NCBI GenBank assembly: GCA_023091735.1
Contig: JALKBU010001456.1
Location: 1 to 10,900, forward strand
Source of the DNA: Trichomonas tenax
Lineage: Eukaryota; Parabasalia; Trichomonadida; Trichomonadidae
Direction of reading: 5' to 3'
Length of the DNA stretch: 10,900 bases
Shown: positions 1 to 7,106 of the stretch, piece by piece
Position numbering within the stretch: the first letter of the stretch is position 1
How the letters are laid out: every line of letters starts with the position of its first letter
Position numbers and translations under genes: made by a program
The notes under the pieces: model-generated
Seen by the model: the letters and a program-made list of their open reading frames with translations, nothing else
What the model was told of the DNA's origin: nothing
The model's database searches: none

Positions 1-143
1 TATATAATAGTGTTGAAGTCACATAAGGAAATATTAAATCCAGAAAAATCAAAAACTTGAGAACTCAGATAAATAGTTAAATTTACATGGAAATGCACAT
101 AAGTTTATAATTTAATGCACTACAAGATTTTTTATAAATAATG

Positions 144-162
144 GCGGGAAAAAATTTGGCGC
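144..162. promoter_or_regulatory. Paired E2F-like sites
   Basis: GCGGGAAA (144-151) and TTTGGCGC (155-162) both fit the E2F consensus TTTSSCGC, on opposite strands and separated by three bases. No gene with a start nearby is evident; the composite repeat begins five bases downstream. Confidence 0.3.
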
Positions 163-166
163 TACG

Positions 167-440
167 GATCGTTCTATCACAGTGTCATTGAAATAGCACA
201 CACATGGTGGTGAACAAAAAACACCTCCAAAGTCTCTGTCTCATGCTTCATCCTCAGTGCTGATGCACTAAGGCGACTGTGCTGTGGCACCAACACTGAG
301 AATGAAGCCTGAAACAGAGACTTTGGGAATCGAGTAAATTATCGATTCAAAACGCTACTTTCCCGTGTGCTATTGCTATCTCCATGCCTCTTCTGATTGT
401 TCCATCACAGTGTCATCGAGAGAGCACATACACCAGCTGG
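167..440. repeat. Composite repeat with direct repeats flanking a hairpin
   Basis: Two direct repeats, 167-203 and 395-431, share about 31 of 37 bases around the core ATCACAGTGTCAT. Between them lie a long hairpin (227-326), a perfect small inverted repeat GAATCGA/TCGATTC (327-333 and 342-348), and the inverted decamers AATAGCACAC (192-201) and GTGTGCTATT (365-374). CCAGCTGG, a perfect palindrome, is at 433-440. No protein is encoded. The organisation suggests a small non-autonomous mobile or dispersed element, but its exact ends and target duplications could not be defined. Confidence 0.6.
227..326. repeat. Long near-perfect inverted repeat (hairpin)
   Basis: Arms 227-259 and 294-326 are complementary at 30 of 33 positions, separated by a 34-base loop. 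The outer ends are CCAAAGTCTCTGT and ACAGAGACTTTGG. In a region averaging about one third G+C, the arms are noticeably richer in G+C. If transcribed it would fold into a hairpin of about 100 nt. It could be part of a miniature inverted-repeat element or an expressed structured RNA; nothing in the sequence decides. Confidence 0.85.
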
Positions 441-660
441 AATTTCGAAATCTCAACAAAATTTTTGTTATTTACTCCTCTTCTCGGTGTTTCTATCATC
501 AAATCGAGTAGCTGGTGACCCTATCATCGAAAAGGTTACTAGATAGCAAGGATTTGTAACTAATGAGTAGTAATTATTTTTAAAAAAACAGTATTAGTGA
601 TAACATCATAATGCTTACTATAAATGAATCAGTTTTATATTAAAATATTGGAAATTTGGT

Positions 661-719
661 GTTTTTGACAATATGACGTGTAAAATTGATTTTTTGACAC
701 ATATGATGTTTAAAGTTAG
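661..719. repeat. Imperfect tandem duplication, unit about 29 bp
   Basis: TTTTTGACAATATGACGTGT (662-681) and TTTTTGACACATATGATGTT (691-710) head two adjacent copies that continue with TAAAATTGA and TAAAGTTAG. They differ by a one-base insertion and a few substitutions. It lies in gene-free spacer. Confidence 0.5.
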
Positions 720-996
720 AAAAAGATAGCGGCCGATTTGAACTCACAATATGCTATAGTTTCTATTATCCAATTTTCGTTTTTGTCTTTCTGCACATTT
801 TAAAACTTTGCGACAACAAACTTGCTAAAAAGTTCATGAAAATTATCAAAAGTCTCAAAAATCGATTAATTTTCAAAAAATTTGATTGGTTAAAATCAAT
901 GATTTGAGGTTAATTTATAAGTATTAACTAATGGAATAAGTTTAATAGTTTTTTTTTTAAAAGTACATTGAACGATAGACAATTTGTTGATGATTT

Positions 997-1151
997 TTCC
1001 ACTAGTTTTTCGCTGATTTTGAGGGCCATCAATGCAGATGTACCTCTAGCCAGTGAAAGGCTAGTGGCTTGTCGTTCAAGAATTCACGAGTTCTTCGATT
1101 TTCTCGCAATTTCATCATAATCAACGCATCAACAGTCCACAAACGACAAAT
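997..1151 (+). repeat. Dispersed repeat, copy A
   Basis: This stretch matches the reverse complement of 10037-10168 at roughly 85 percent over about 115 aligned bases, with conserved blocks CTAGTTTTTC, TTTGAGGG, TGTCGTTCAAGAA, GTTCTTCGATTTT and CGCAATTTCA. Relative to copy B it carries a 16-base insertion at about 1048-1063. No coding capacity is apparent. Its natural boundaries are unknown; similarity fades on both sides. Confidence 0.85.
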
Positions 1152-1195
1152 ACGAAGCTTTTCTTCGTGCATCATGGTTTGTTGACTGTTGGCGT
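1124..1195. repeat. Hairpin at the end of repeat copy A
   Basis: Arms 1124-1144 and 1177-1195 pair except for one mismatch and a two-base bulge (AACAGTCCACAAAC against GTTTGTTGACTGTT). A second perfect stem CGAAG/CTTCG (1153-1157, 1163-1167) sits in the middle. It overlaps the distal end of dispersed repeat copy A. Confidence 0.65.
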
Positions 1196-1204
1196 CATCA
1201 ATAT

Positions 1205-1594
1205 TCGCTCAAATCTAACTCATCCGACATTCTTTTACAAATCTACATTTTCTACAGCTCTCTGAAGTTTTTAAAGATTAGAGATCAATTTTGCTGATGA
1301 GCTATTAACACAGCTGTAATATATTAGTTGTTCACAATTTTACATTCAAATCAAATATTTTACCTTGATTCAATGGAAATAGAAAGTTTAATCATCAGAG
1401 CACGTTGCCATTGATTAATTCTATTAATCTACAGCAAGTAACTAGAAATTCATTAAATATTTTTAGCTTCAAGATATATAATTCTCTACAGAGATATGAT
1501 TAGTTGCAGGTCAATTTCCTGAAAGTAAAAACTGCTAAATGAAATATATGAACTGCCATTTTTCGTAATTTCAAAATATTTGGATATTGATTGA
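1205..1594. other. AT-rich spacer without recognisable feature
   Basis: I see no coding frame, RNA gene or clear repeat here. The same is true of 441-660 and 720-996, apart from CTATCATCRAA occurring twice (about 493 and 531), and of 1784-1976 and 2166-2366. Confidence 0.6.
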
Positions 1595-1783
1595 ATGTCT
1601 GATGATATTTCAAAGAGAAATATGACAGCTATGAGCCAAACCAACGATACAATAACATCACACACTAAAGCTATATTACATTTTCTATTGATAATTCATT
1701 TTAATTGTCCTAGGGATGTGAAGTTGCCATATGATGAAGCATCAGAATTTAATGCAATTACCAAAAATATCGCAACTCGTTGA
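1595..1783 (+). CDS. Small hypothetical ORF, doubtful
   Basis: A 62-codon ATG-initiated frame beginning MSDDISKRNMTAMSQTNDTI. The composition (Thr/Ile/Asn/Lys) is what AT-rich spacer gives by chance and no domain is recognised. A TTTCAAAATATTT string about 25 bases upstream resembles the string before the karyopherin start. It ends ITKNIATR, and the same heptapeptide ITKNIAT recurs in the ORF at 1977-2165, encoded with different codons. This could be a small gene, a fragment of a degraded one, or noise. Confidence 0.15.
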   Translation: MSDDISKRNMTAMSQTNDTITSHTKAILHFLLIIHFNCPRDVKLPYDEASEFNAITKNIATR

Positions 1784-1976
1784 AAATGATATTCTTCATT
1801 GAATAAAGAATCATGGATAAACTTTTTTCCTTTGTTTTAATCACTCTTTGGGACCTCTTTGATCACTGTGAGTTGTACAAAAGCCCTGATTCAGCTTCAG
1901 AAATCGAGCAAAAATCTAATCTGACTCAAAATAACCATAAAAATAGAATCTACTCATCACATAGGTTATAGATCTC

Positions 1977-2165
1977 ATGTTCTTTTGTGAAGAAATTAAA
2001 ACTGTCAAAATCACAAAAAATATTGCTACAAATATACCACAAAATATTTCTCGATATCACATTTTTTATCCAAAAGTGAAAAAAAATTCAGTTAATTTTG
2101 ATCGTATTAGCCAGAAATTTATTGAAAACCACGAAAACTTCATTGCAGTTAAACACGTGCTATGA
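1977..2165 (+). CDS. Small hypothetical ORF, doubtful
   Basis: A 62-codon ATG-initiated frame with ITKNIATNIPQNISRYHIFY at about residues 12-31 and a C-terminal helix-like stretch RISQKFIENHENFIAVKHVL. No family is recognised. It lies upstream of PTEN on the same strand, separated by about 230 bases. The shared ITKNIAT heptapeptide with the ORF at 1595-1783 is the only hint of relatedness. AT-rich composition makes a chance ORF quite possible. Confidence 0.15.
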   Translation: MFFCEEIKTVKITKNIATNIPQNISRYHIFYPKVKKNSVNFDRISQKFIENHENFIAVKHVL

Positions 2166-2366
2166 TATAAGTAAATCATTGAAAAATAAGGATATTATCA
2201 AACAAATGTAAATTTTGGTTTTAGCAGCATATGGTAATGCTATATTTGTAAATTCACAGCTTACAAAACAGAAATGAGGTTTTTTATTTGCTATTTAGTT
2301 TCGAGTGAGAAAAATCGCCATGAAATAGTGTGAAGATGCTATATTTTGATTTACGAAGAAAAAAAC

Positions 2367-2382
2367 TAACCGTTTATTCTCA
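2367..2382 (+). promoter_or_regulatory. Possible PTEN promoter: Myb-like site and initiator-like TCA
   Basis: TAACCGTT (2367-2374) resembles a Myb recognition sequence, and Myb proteins are known core-promoter factors in Trichomonas. It is followed by TCTCAAAA, with a TCA whose A is at 2382, 15 bases before the ATG. The Trichomonas initiator is TCA followed by a pyrimidine and T/A; here the next base is A, so the match is partial. Confidence 0.35.
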
Positions 2383-2396
2383 AAAAGTTAGCGAAA

Positions 2397-3353
2397 ATGC
2401 TGAACTGGATTCGCGGCAAAGTATCACTGAACAAAAAGAGGTTCCAGGAGGAAGATTACGACTTGGATCTTTCCTACATCGGAGATAGAATCATCGCTAT
2501 GGGTTTCCCAGCGCAGGGTTTTGAGGCTTTATATAGGAACGACTTTGAAGACGTCAGGTCATTCCTCGATGAAAAGCATGGCAACAAGTACTGGGTTTAC
2601 AATCTTTGCTCTGAGCGCTCTTACAACTGCTCTGTTTTCGATAATAGAGTATCAAATTACCCATTCGACGACCACAATCCACCGAATTTCGACATGATCA
2701 GGCAATTCTGCGTTCACGCGCAGGAGTGGATCGAAAAAGACCCACAGAACATCGCAGTCGTCCATTGCAAGGCTGGAAAGGGCAGAACAGGTGTTATGAT
2801 CTGCGCTTTGCTTATCCACCTCCACTACTTCAATACAGCGGCGGAGTCTCTCTCTTTTTACGGAAGAAACAGAACATTCGATGAGAAAGGTGTAACTATT
2901 CCTTCACAGAGAAGGTACGTCCTCTACTATGCGAAATTCCTTCAGATGGGCATCCCACTTTCAAATCCATTCATTCCAACAGCAGCAGCTGTTACAAAGA
3001 TTATTATTAAGAATCCTCCAAGCAGCTGCTTCACAAGAAAGCTTTCGATCAAATTCGCAACAATGCCAGGCCAGGGCGAGGAAATTAAAATCGAAACAAA
3101 AGGAAAGAACGGAGCTCCAGTCAAAAATGATACAGAAAAGACATTGGAATTCGATGTCGACGGAATTCTTCCTACGTTCGCAGGTGACTTCAGAATCGCT
3201 TGCGTTAAGGGGGGAAAGAACGTCTGGTACATGTGGTTTAATTCTGAATTCATCCTTCCAATGGAAGAATTCTCGAAGGCTGATGTCGACAAGATCGCTA
3301 AGGATAAGAGCGTTTCGGACGAGTTCAGGATGATTGTTTACTCTAAGCATTAA
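2397..3353 (+). CDS. PTEN: PTEN-type phosphatidylinositol 3,4,5-trisphosphate 3-phosphatase
   Basis: This 318-residue protein is a PTEN orthologue. Such enzymes remove the 3-phosphate from PI(3,4,5)P3 at the inner face of membranes and oppose PI3-kinase signalling. The P-loop HCKAGKGRTG is at residues 123-132, with nucleophile C124 and R130. DHNPP at 92-96 carries D92, and VTIPSQRR holds the TI loop (T167, I168). From memory of the human protein these positions are identical in number, as is C71, the partner of C124 in the redox disulfide of human PTEN. The N-terminal NKKRFQEEDYDLDL (12-25) matches the PIP2-binding motif. Residues about 186-318 form a C2-like domain ending after VWYMWFNSEFI, with a shortened lysine loop. 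The long phosphorylated tail and PDZ-binding end of animal PTEN are absent. An in-frame TAA at 2367-2369 supports the ATG. There is no intron. Codons are richer in G and C than in the neighbours, which may reflect strong expression. Substrate specificity is inferred from the family. Confidence 0.96.
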   Translation: MLNWIRGKVSLNKKRFQEEDYDLDLSYIGDRIIAMGFPAQGFEALYRNDFEDVRSFLDEKHGNKYWVYNLCSERSYNCSVFDNRVSNYPFDDHNPPNFDMIRQFCVHAQEWIEKDPQNIAVVHCKAGKGRTGVMICALLIHLHYFNTAAESLSFYGRNRTFDEKGVTIPSQRRYVLYYAKFLQMGIPLSNPFIPTAAAVTKIIIKNPPSSCFTRKLSIKFATMPGQGEEIKIETKGKNGAPVKNDTEKTLEFDVDGILPTFAGDFRIACVKGGKNVWYMWFNSEFILPMEEFSKADVDKIAKDKSVSDEFRMIVYSKH

Positions 3354-3438
3354 TTTTTTTTTTTTGACATTATTTGCGTTTACAACAAATGTTGTATACA
3401 GTTTGTGTACGCCTATATGATTTATTTATAAATATTGT

Positions 3439-3444
3439 AATAAA
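3439..3444 (+). terminator. AATAAA, possible poly(A) signal after PTEN
   Basis: AATAAA lies 86 bases after the PTEN stop, which is followed directly by a run of 12 T (3354-3365). In such AT-rich DNA the hexamer may be fortuitous. Confidence 0.25.
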
Positions 3445-4190
3445 ACAAATTGAAGTCCGATTTTTATAAAATATCAAGACTTTTTTACCCTTTAATTTAA
3501 ACCATCGAGACTTCAAGCAATTGATTCGGATGTCGTTAACAGTTAGAATAAGCTATTATGCAACAATAAATTATTTATCGGTAACAACTCATATAACTCA
3601 TCATTTAGACTTACTATGGTATGAACATATTGAAGATAAAATAAAATCTTAGCGATTTTGAATATTTTGAAAAATCAATATTAATTTTGAATACATATGA
3701 AATCATACTTAAAATCAGTAATATATAACGGTGGTAAAATAACATAAATGGAAATTAGAATAATATAATTTGATAATGAAAAACGTTTTGATTTTTTGCT
3801 GAGCATCTATTATCATAATGGAAATAGCAATGGTAGTAATAACATCGTGAAGATGTTTGTTCTAACGCAAATAAATTTTCATTCAAAATTAAATATCACA
3901 TTTTCCTTTATAATTGATAATTTTTTATAAAAGTCGATGCTCTATCAAAAATTAAGATGACAACGGTTCAAATTAACATTAATCTGATAAAGAAAAATAA
4001 TCTTTTCAAAATCGGCCAATTGTTCATTAAAATGATATAGTTGATCCTAGAATGTCTATATTTAAGCTTACATTTGTTGCAATGGAAAAAATATTTTTTG
4101 TAGCCGTTTATAATTTTCATCAAATGTTTGTTTTCTTTTATTCTTGAAACAGTGAAAAGTTTAGGTCAAAAAAATGACATCAAACACAAA
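3445..4190. other. AT-rich spacer between PTEN and the karyopherin gene
   Basis: About 750 bases of very AT-rich sequence with frequent stops in all frames. No ORF, RNA or structured repeat was found. It must hold the 3' end of PTEN and the upstream region of the karyopherin gene. Confidence 0.6.
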
Positions 4191-4198
4191 ATTAGATT

Positions 4199-4204
4199 TC
4201 AAAA
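4199..4204 (+). promoter_or_regulatory. Possible initiator-like element of the karyopherin gene
   Basis: TCAAAA with its A at 4201 lies 13 bases before the ATG, matching the very short 5' leaders typical of trichomonads and the similar TCAAAA before PTEN. It deviates from the strict TCAYW consensus. Confidence 0.3.
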
Positions 4205-4213
4205 TTTAGATGC

Positions 4214-6802
4214 ATGAATGAATTTAACAATTGTGCGGATCAATACGCGAAAATCAACAAATACACACCGAGCATCGAAAAGCTAACAATATTCTCAACG
4301 ATCTATCAAACAAATTCATGTTTAGAAGGAGTTATTGCAAGCATTCAAAATTTTGACGCTTTTTCGAACGAAAGTGCTAAATTAATCACATTGAAAAACC
4401 TTATGTACTGGATTTTCAGTCATTGGGAAGAACTTACATCGAATATGGAAGTGATTCATTTAATTCGAGATTTTTTATTTCAACAAAACGTTATTAAATT
4501 CGATTCATTCTCACAAGAATTACAAGAAGCAAACGCTAGGACCCAAGCAGCGTTTGCAATTCGAACATATCCCGATATATGGGAAAATATTTATCGAGAA
4601 TCTATTTTTTCTGGCAGTACAATGCCACACGCTCTTCTTTTCATTACAAAAATATCAAATACACTTGCAAATCCACAACCAAGCCTTAAAGATTTCTTAA
4701 TTTATCATCGAGATCTTTTAATACAAAACAAAATAACACAATTATTCCAGCAATGCATTCTAGATGGTATTGCTGCATCAATTTCACAAGCTTTCATTGC
4801 TTTAGGATATTATTCGATGGCCTTTGATAATTCTTGGATATCTGACGCTACAATCTTTGGACAAGTAGGTACAGGCATGTCCAGTCCTAAAACCGCTGTC
4901 CAAACACTCGAATGCATCAGATTGATGTTGATGAGTAATTTCACGATTGATCAGAAGATTCAGATTGTAATGTCCTTAAATCTGTGTGAAGTCGTCGTCG
5001 GCACTCATCCCGACCCCAATATTATGATGCAATATTCGAAAATTATTTATTTTCTTTCTATGATTTACTCAAAAGATGAATCAGCTTATCCTGCATTGAT
5101 AGAAGCAGCTCTAAGGCATCTTTTGTCTACAACAGAGCAGGATGTGATATATTCATGCCAAACACTGAATTCTGCGTTAACAAAGAAACCTGAACAATTC
5201 GTTCTACCTATTTGCCAATGTACATTAAGAAGACTCTATGAATTCAACAAAACTAACAAATACATCACTCCTCCTTTGCTGGCGCGCTCTTTGATATCAT
5301 TAATAGAGAAATGCGCGCAGTATCACACGAATTTAACAATCCAAGGATTTCTCGCTTTCATGGAAGAGCAGCAGCACAATCCTTTAGAAGATTTGGCGCT
5401 TGGAACGACAATACTGCAGTTCATTCGCAAGTATAGAATCTTCATACAGCAGAGAAGCACCGAAGATGAGACAGAAGAGATATCTTTGCAATTTAATGTT
5501 CTCACTGAAATTCCGGAATCAATAAATGATGAACAAATCCCGATTTACGCAAGTTTCTTCGATCTCGTGATGTCATATCCAAAGGAGCCAACAGAATCAT
5601 TCAAAGCTGCGTTGAGCTTTATTGGCAATGAGCAAATTCCACAGAATTTAACAAATTATTTGATCAAGTTGTTGAAAGAGTTTGTTTTCAAGAAATTCAA
5701 GATAGACATTGAAAACATAGGCGGAACTTCGCTTGTTGAACAGCTTCTAACGAGTGGACACTCTGATTTAATCATTGTTGCAGGGAAATTGATTTCAATG
5801 TTTCCACCGGAAATGACTGAAGAAATGTTAGTGGCAGGACTTCAAGCTTTAATTGCTTTGATTGGACAAGCGGAAGACCCGAGGACGGCAATCATCAATG
5901 TTTTGCTCTTTATCGCTGCCGTTGGCAAAGTCCTAACGAATCCAGAAAGCGTGAGTGTTGTTGATTCGTTTATACAAGACACATTATCAACATTTCCTGA
6001 AGATGATTATGTTATTGGAAATGTTGCCGCTGTTTTGCCATACCTCAACATACAGACAGGAATAAACGTTCTAGAAATGCTCCTTGGTGCTGGTGGAGGA
6101 ATGTGGTGGCTCACAGGTGTCTGCAAAACATTGGGAATCTACACTTTCCAAGCAAGTCAACCGAATGCTTTGCAGCAATTAAAACAAATTTTCACCAACC
6201 CTGAATGGCAGAGCCAGGCTTTCACTAGTATATTCAATACTGCCAATAGCCTGTTCCAACAGATAACAACAGCAGACTATCATTTTTCAAATACTGATGA
6301 AATTGGACAAGCTTTTGGAACATTGTTCTACTGCATGACATATGTGCACAGATATATTCCTCATGAGATGTTTATGTCTTTTATTGACTTCATTGCACAG
6401 TTCTGTGTGACTCTTTATGATGTTAACACTATTTTCGACAAAGTTTATTCATTCGTTAATAATTTGGTTGCAAACAAAGCAATCAAATTCGAAGGTTTCG
6501 GTCCTTGGCAGATTCTTCCTCAACTTCACTCATTTTTGTTCAATCCAAGCTTCGACATCAACAAGGATGGAACAGTAATTGCTAGAAACTACTTCTCAAT
6601 GATGGATAACATGTTAAAGCGTTTCTATCAACATGGAACTCAAGTTATATCAGAAATATTTCGACCGTTCCAACTTGACGCAAACTTTGTCACTCAATTC
6701 ATCGGAGACCTCGAAGGCGATATCAAATATGCAGTGCCACGTCTCCATTCTCATTTAGAAATCATTGTTCTTTACAAATCTTTTATTATTCATCCTGGTT
6801 AA
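4214..6802 (+). CDS. Karyopherin-beta family nuclear export receptor, exportin-T-like
   Basis: This 862-residue protein is almost entirely alpha-helical in appearance, with repeated amphipathic leucine/isoleucine-rich blocks typical of HEAT-repeat karyopherins. Residues about 60-215 resemble the Xpo1/importin-beta-like region: NARTQAAFAIRTYPDIWENI (107-126) fits the 'YP..W' helix pair. NKITQLFQQCI (172-182) and ALGYYSMAFDNSWISDATIF (196-215) match the layout of exportin-T, where the motif ends in a W-I-x-x-x-x-I/F segment. Exportin-T carries mature tRNA out of the nucleus with Ran-GTP; the family is usually about 950-1000 residues, so this one is somewhat short. No signal peptide or clear membrane segment is seen. 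An in-frame TAG at 4193-4195 limits the start. An ATG at 4210 in another frame opens a three-codon ORF overlapping the start. The gene converges on the M60-like gene. Membership in the karyopherin/HEAT class is fairly secure; the tRNA exportin assignment is inference from motif memory, and exportin-5 or importin-13 types are alternatives. Confidence 0.72.
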   Translation: MNEFNNCADQYAKINKYTPSIEKLTIFSTIYQTNSCLEGVIASIQNFDAFSNESAKLITLKNLMYWIFSHWEELTSNMEVIHLIRDFLFQQNVIKFDSFSQELQEANARTQAAFAIRTYPDIWENIYRESIFSGSTMPHALLFITKISNTLANPQPSLKDFLIYHRDLLIQNKITQLFQQCILDGIAASISQAFIALGYYSMAFDNSWISDATIFGQVGTGMSSPKTAVQTLECIRLMLMSNFTIDQKIQIVMSLNLCEVVVGTHPDPNIMMQYSKIIYFLSMIYSKDESAYPALIEAALRHLLSTTEQDVIYSCQTLNSALTKKPEQFVLPICQCTLRRLYEFNKTNKYITPPLLARSLISLIEKCAQYHTNLTIQGFLAFMEEQQHNPLEDLALGTTILQFIRKYRIFIQQRSTEDETEEISLQFNVLTEIPESINDEQIPIYASFFDLVMSYPKEPTESFKAALSFIGNEQIPQNLTNYLIKLLKEFVFKKFKIDIENIGGTSLVEQLLTSGHSDLIIVAGKLISMFPPEMTEEMLVAGLQALIALIGQAEDPRTAIINVLLFIAAVGKVLTNPESVSVVDSFIQDTLSTFPEDDYVIGNVAAVLPYLNIQTGINVLEMLLGAGGGMWWLTGVCKTLGIYTFQASQPNALQQLKQIFTNPEWQSQAFTSIFNTANSLFQQITTADYHFSNTDEIGQAFGTLFYCMTYVHRYIPHEMFMSFIDFIAQFCVTLYDVNTIFDKVYSFVNNLVANKAIKFEGFGPWQILPQLHSFLFNPSFDINKDGTVIARNYFSMMDNMLKRFYQHGTQVISEIFRPFQLDANFVTQFIGDLEGDIKYAVPRLHSHLEIIVLYKSFIIHPG

Positions 6803-6906
6803 GCAATATTTAACCATTTCTCTTTTTATCTTTGTTTGTTTTTCATTTTTTATTATCTTCATTTTTGTTTTCTTGCACCACCCATGAAAGCAATTATTAT
6901 GGACTT

Positions 6907-6912
6907 AATAAA
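6907..6912 (+). terminator. AATAAA, possible poly(A) signal after the karyopherin gene
   Basis: AATAAA lies 105 bases after the stop, in the 304-base convergent spacer shared with the M60-like gene. On the other strand AATAAA complements are at 7042-7047, 60 bases past the M60-like stop. Either could be used; chance occurrence is likely at this base composition. Confidence 0.25.
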
Positions 6913-7106
6913 GCTATCTTTTGCTACACAATTTCCAATTCTACAATATTTTTAAGAATCAGAAAATGAATTATATATTAAAATTCAACATTTTATAACT
7001 TTTATTAATTAAATCAATGTCTTAAATAAAATAAACATGGATTTATTAACAATCATGATAAACAAATAAGTTAATAACAATGTTCGCGGAATACAAAAAA
7101 TAAAAA

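Noticed and set aside
2929..3350. Open frames of 116-134 codons on both strands within the PTEN 3' half
   Set aside because: They overlap the C2-domain coding frame, show no domain features, and arise from the richer G+C composition there.
3354..3365. T-run after PTEN as a bacterial-type terminator
   Set aside because: The gene is eukaryotic, no hairpin precedes it, and T-runs are common in these spacers.
4210..4221. ATG at 4210 as the karyopherin start
   Set aside because: It is in another frame and stops after three codons; the ATG at 4214 opens the long frame.
5323..5505. Antisense 60-codon frame in the karyopherin gene
   Set aside because: It is a shadow of the real frame, with low-complexity serine/cysteine content.
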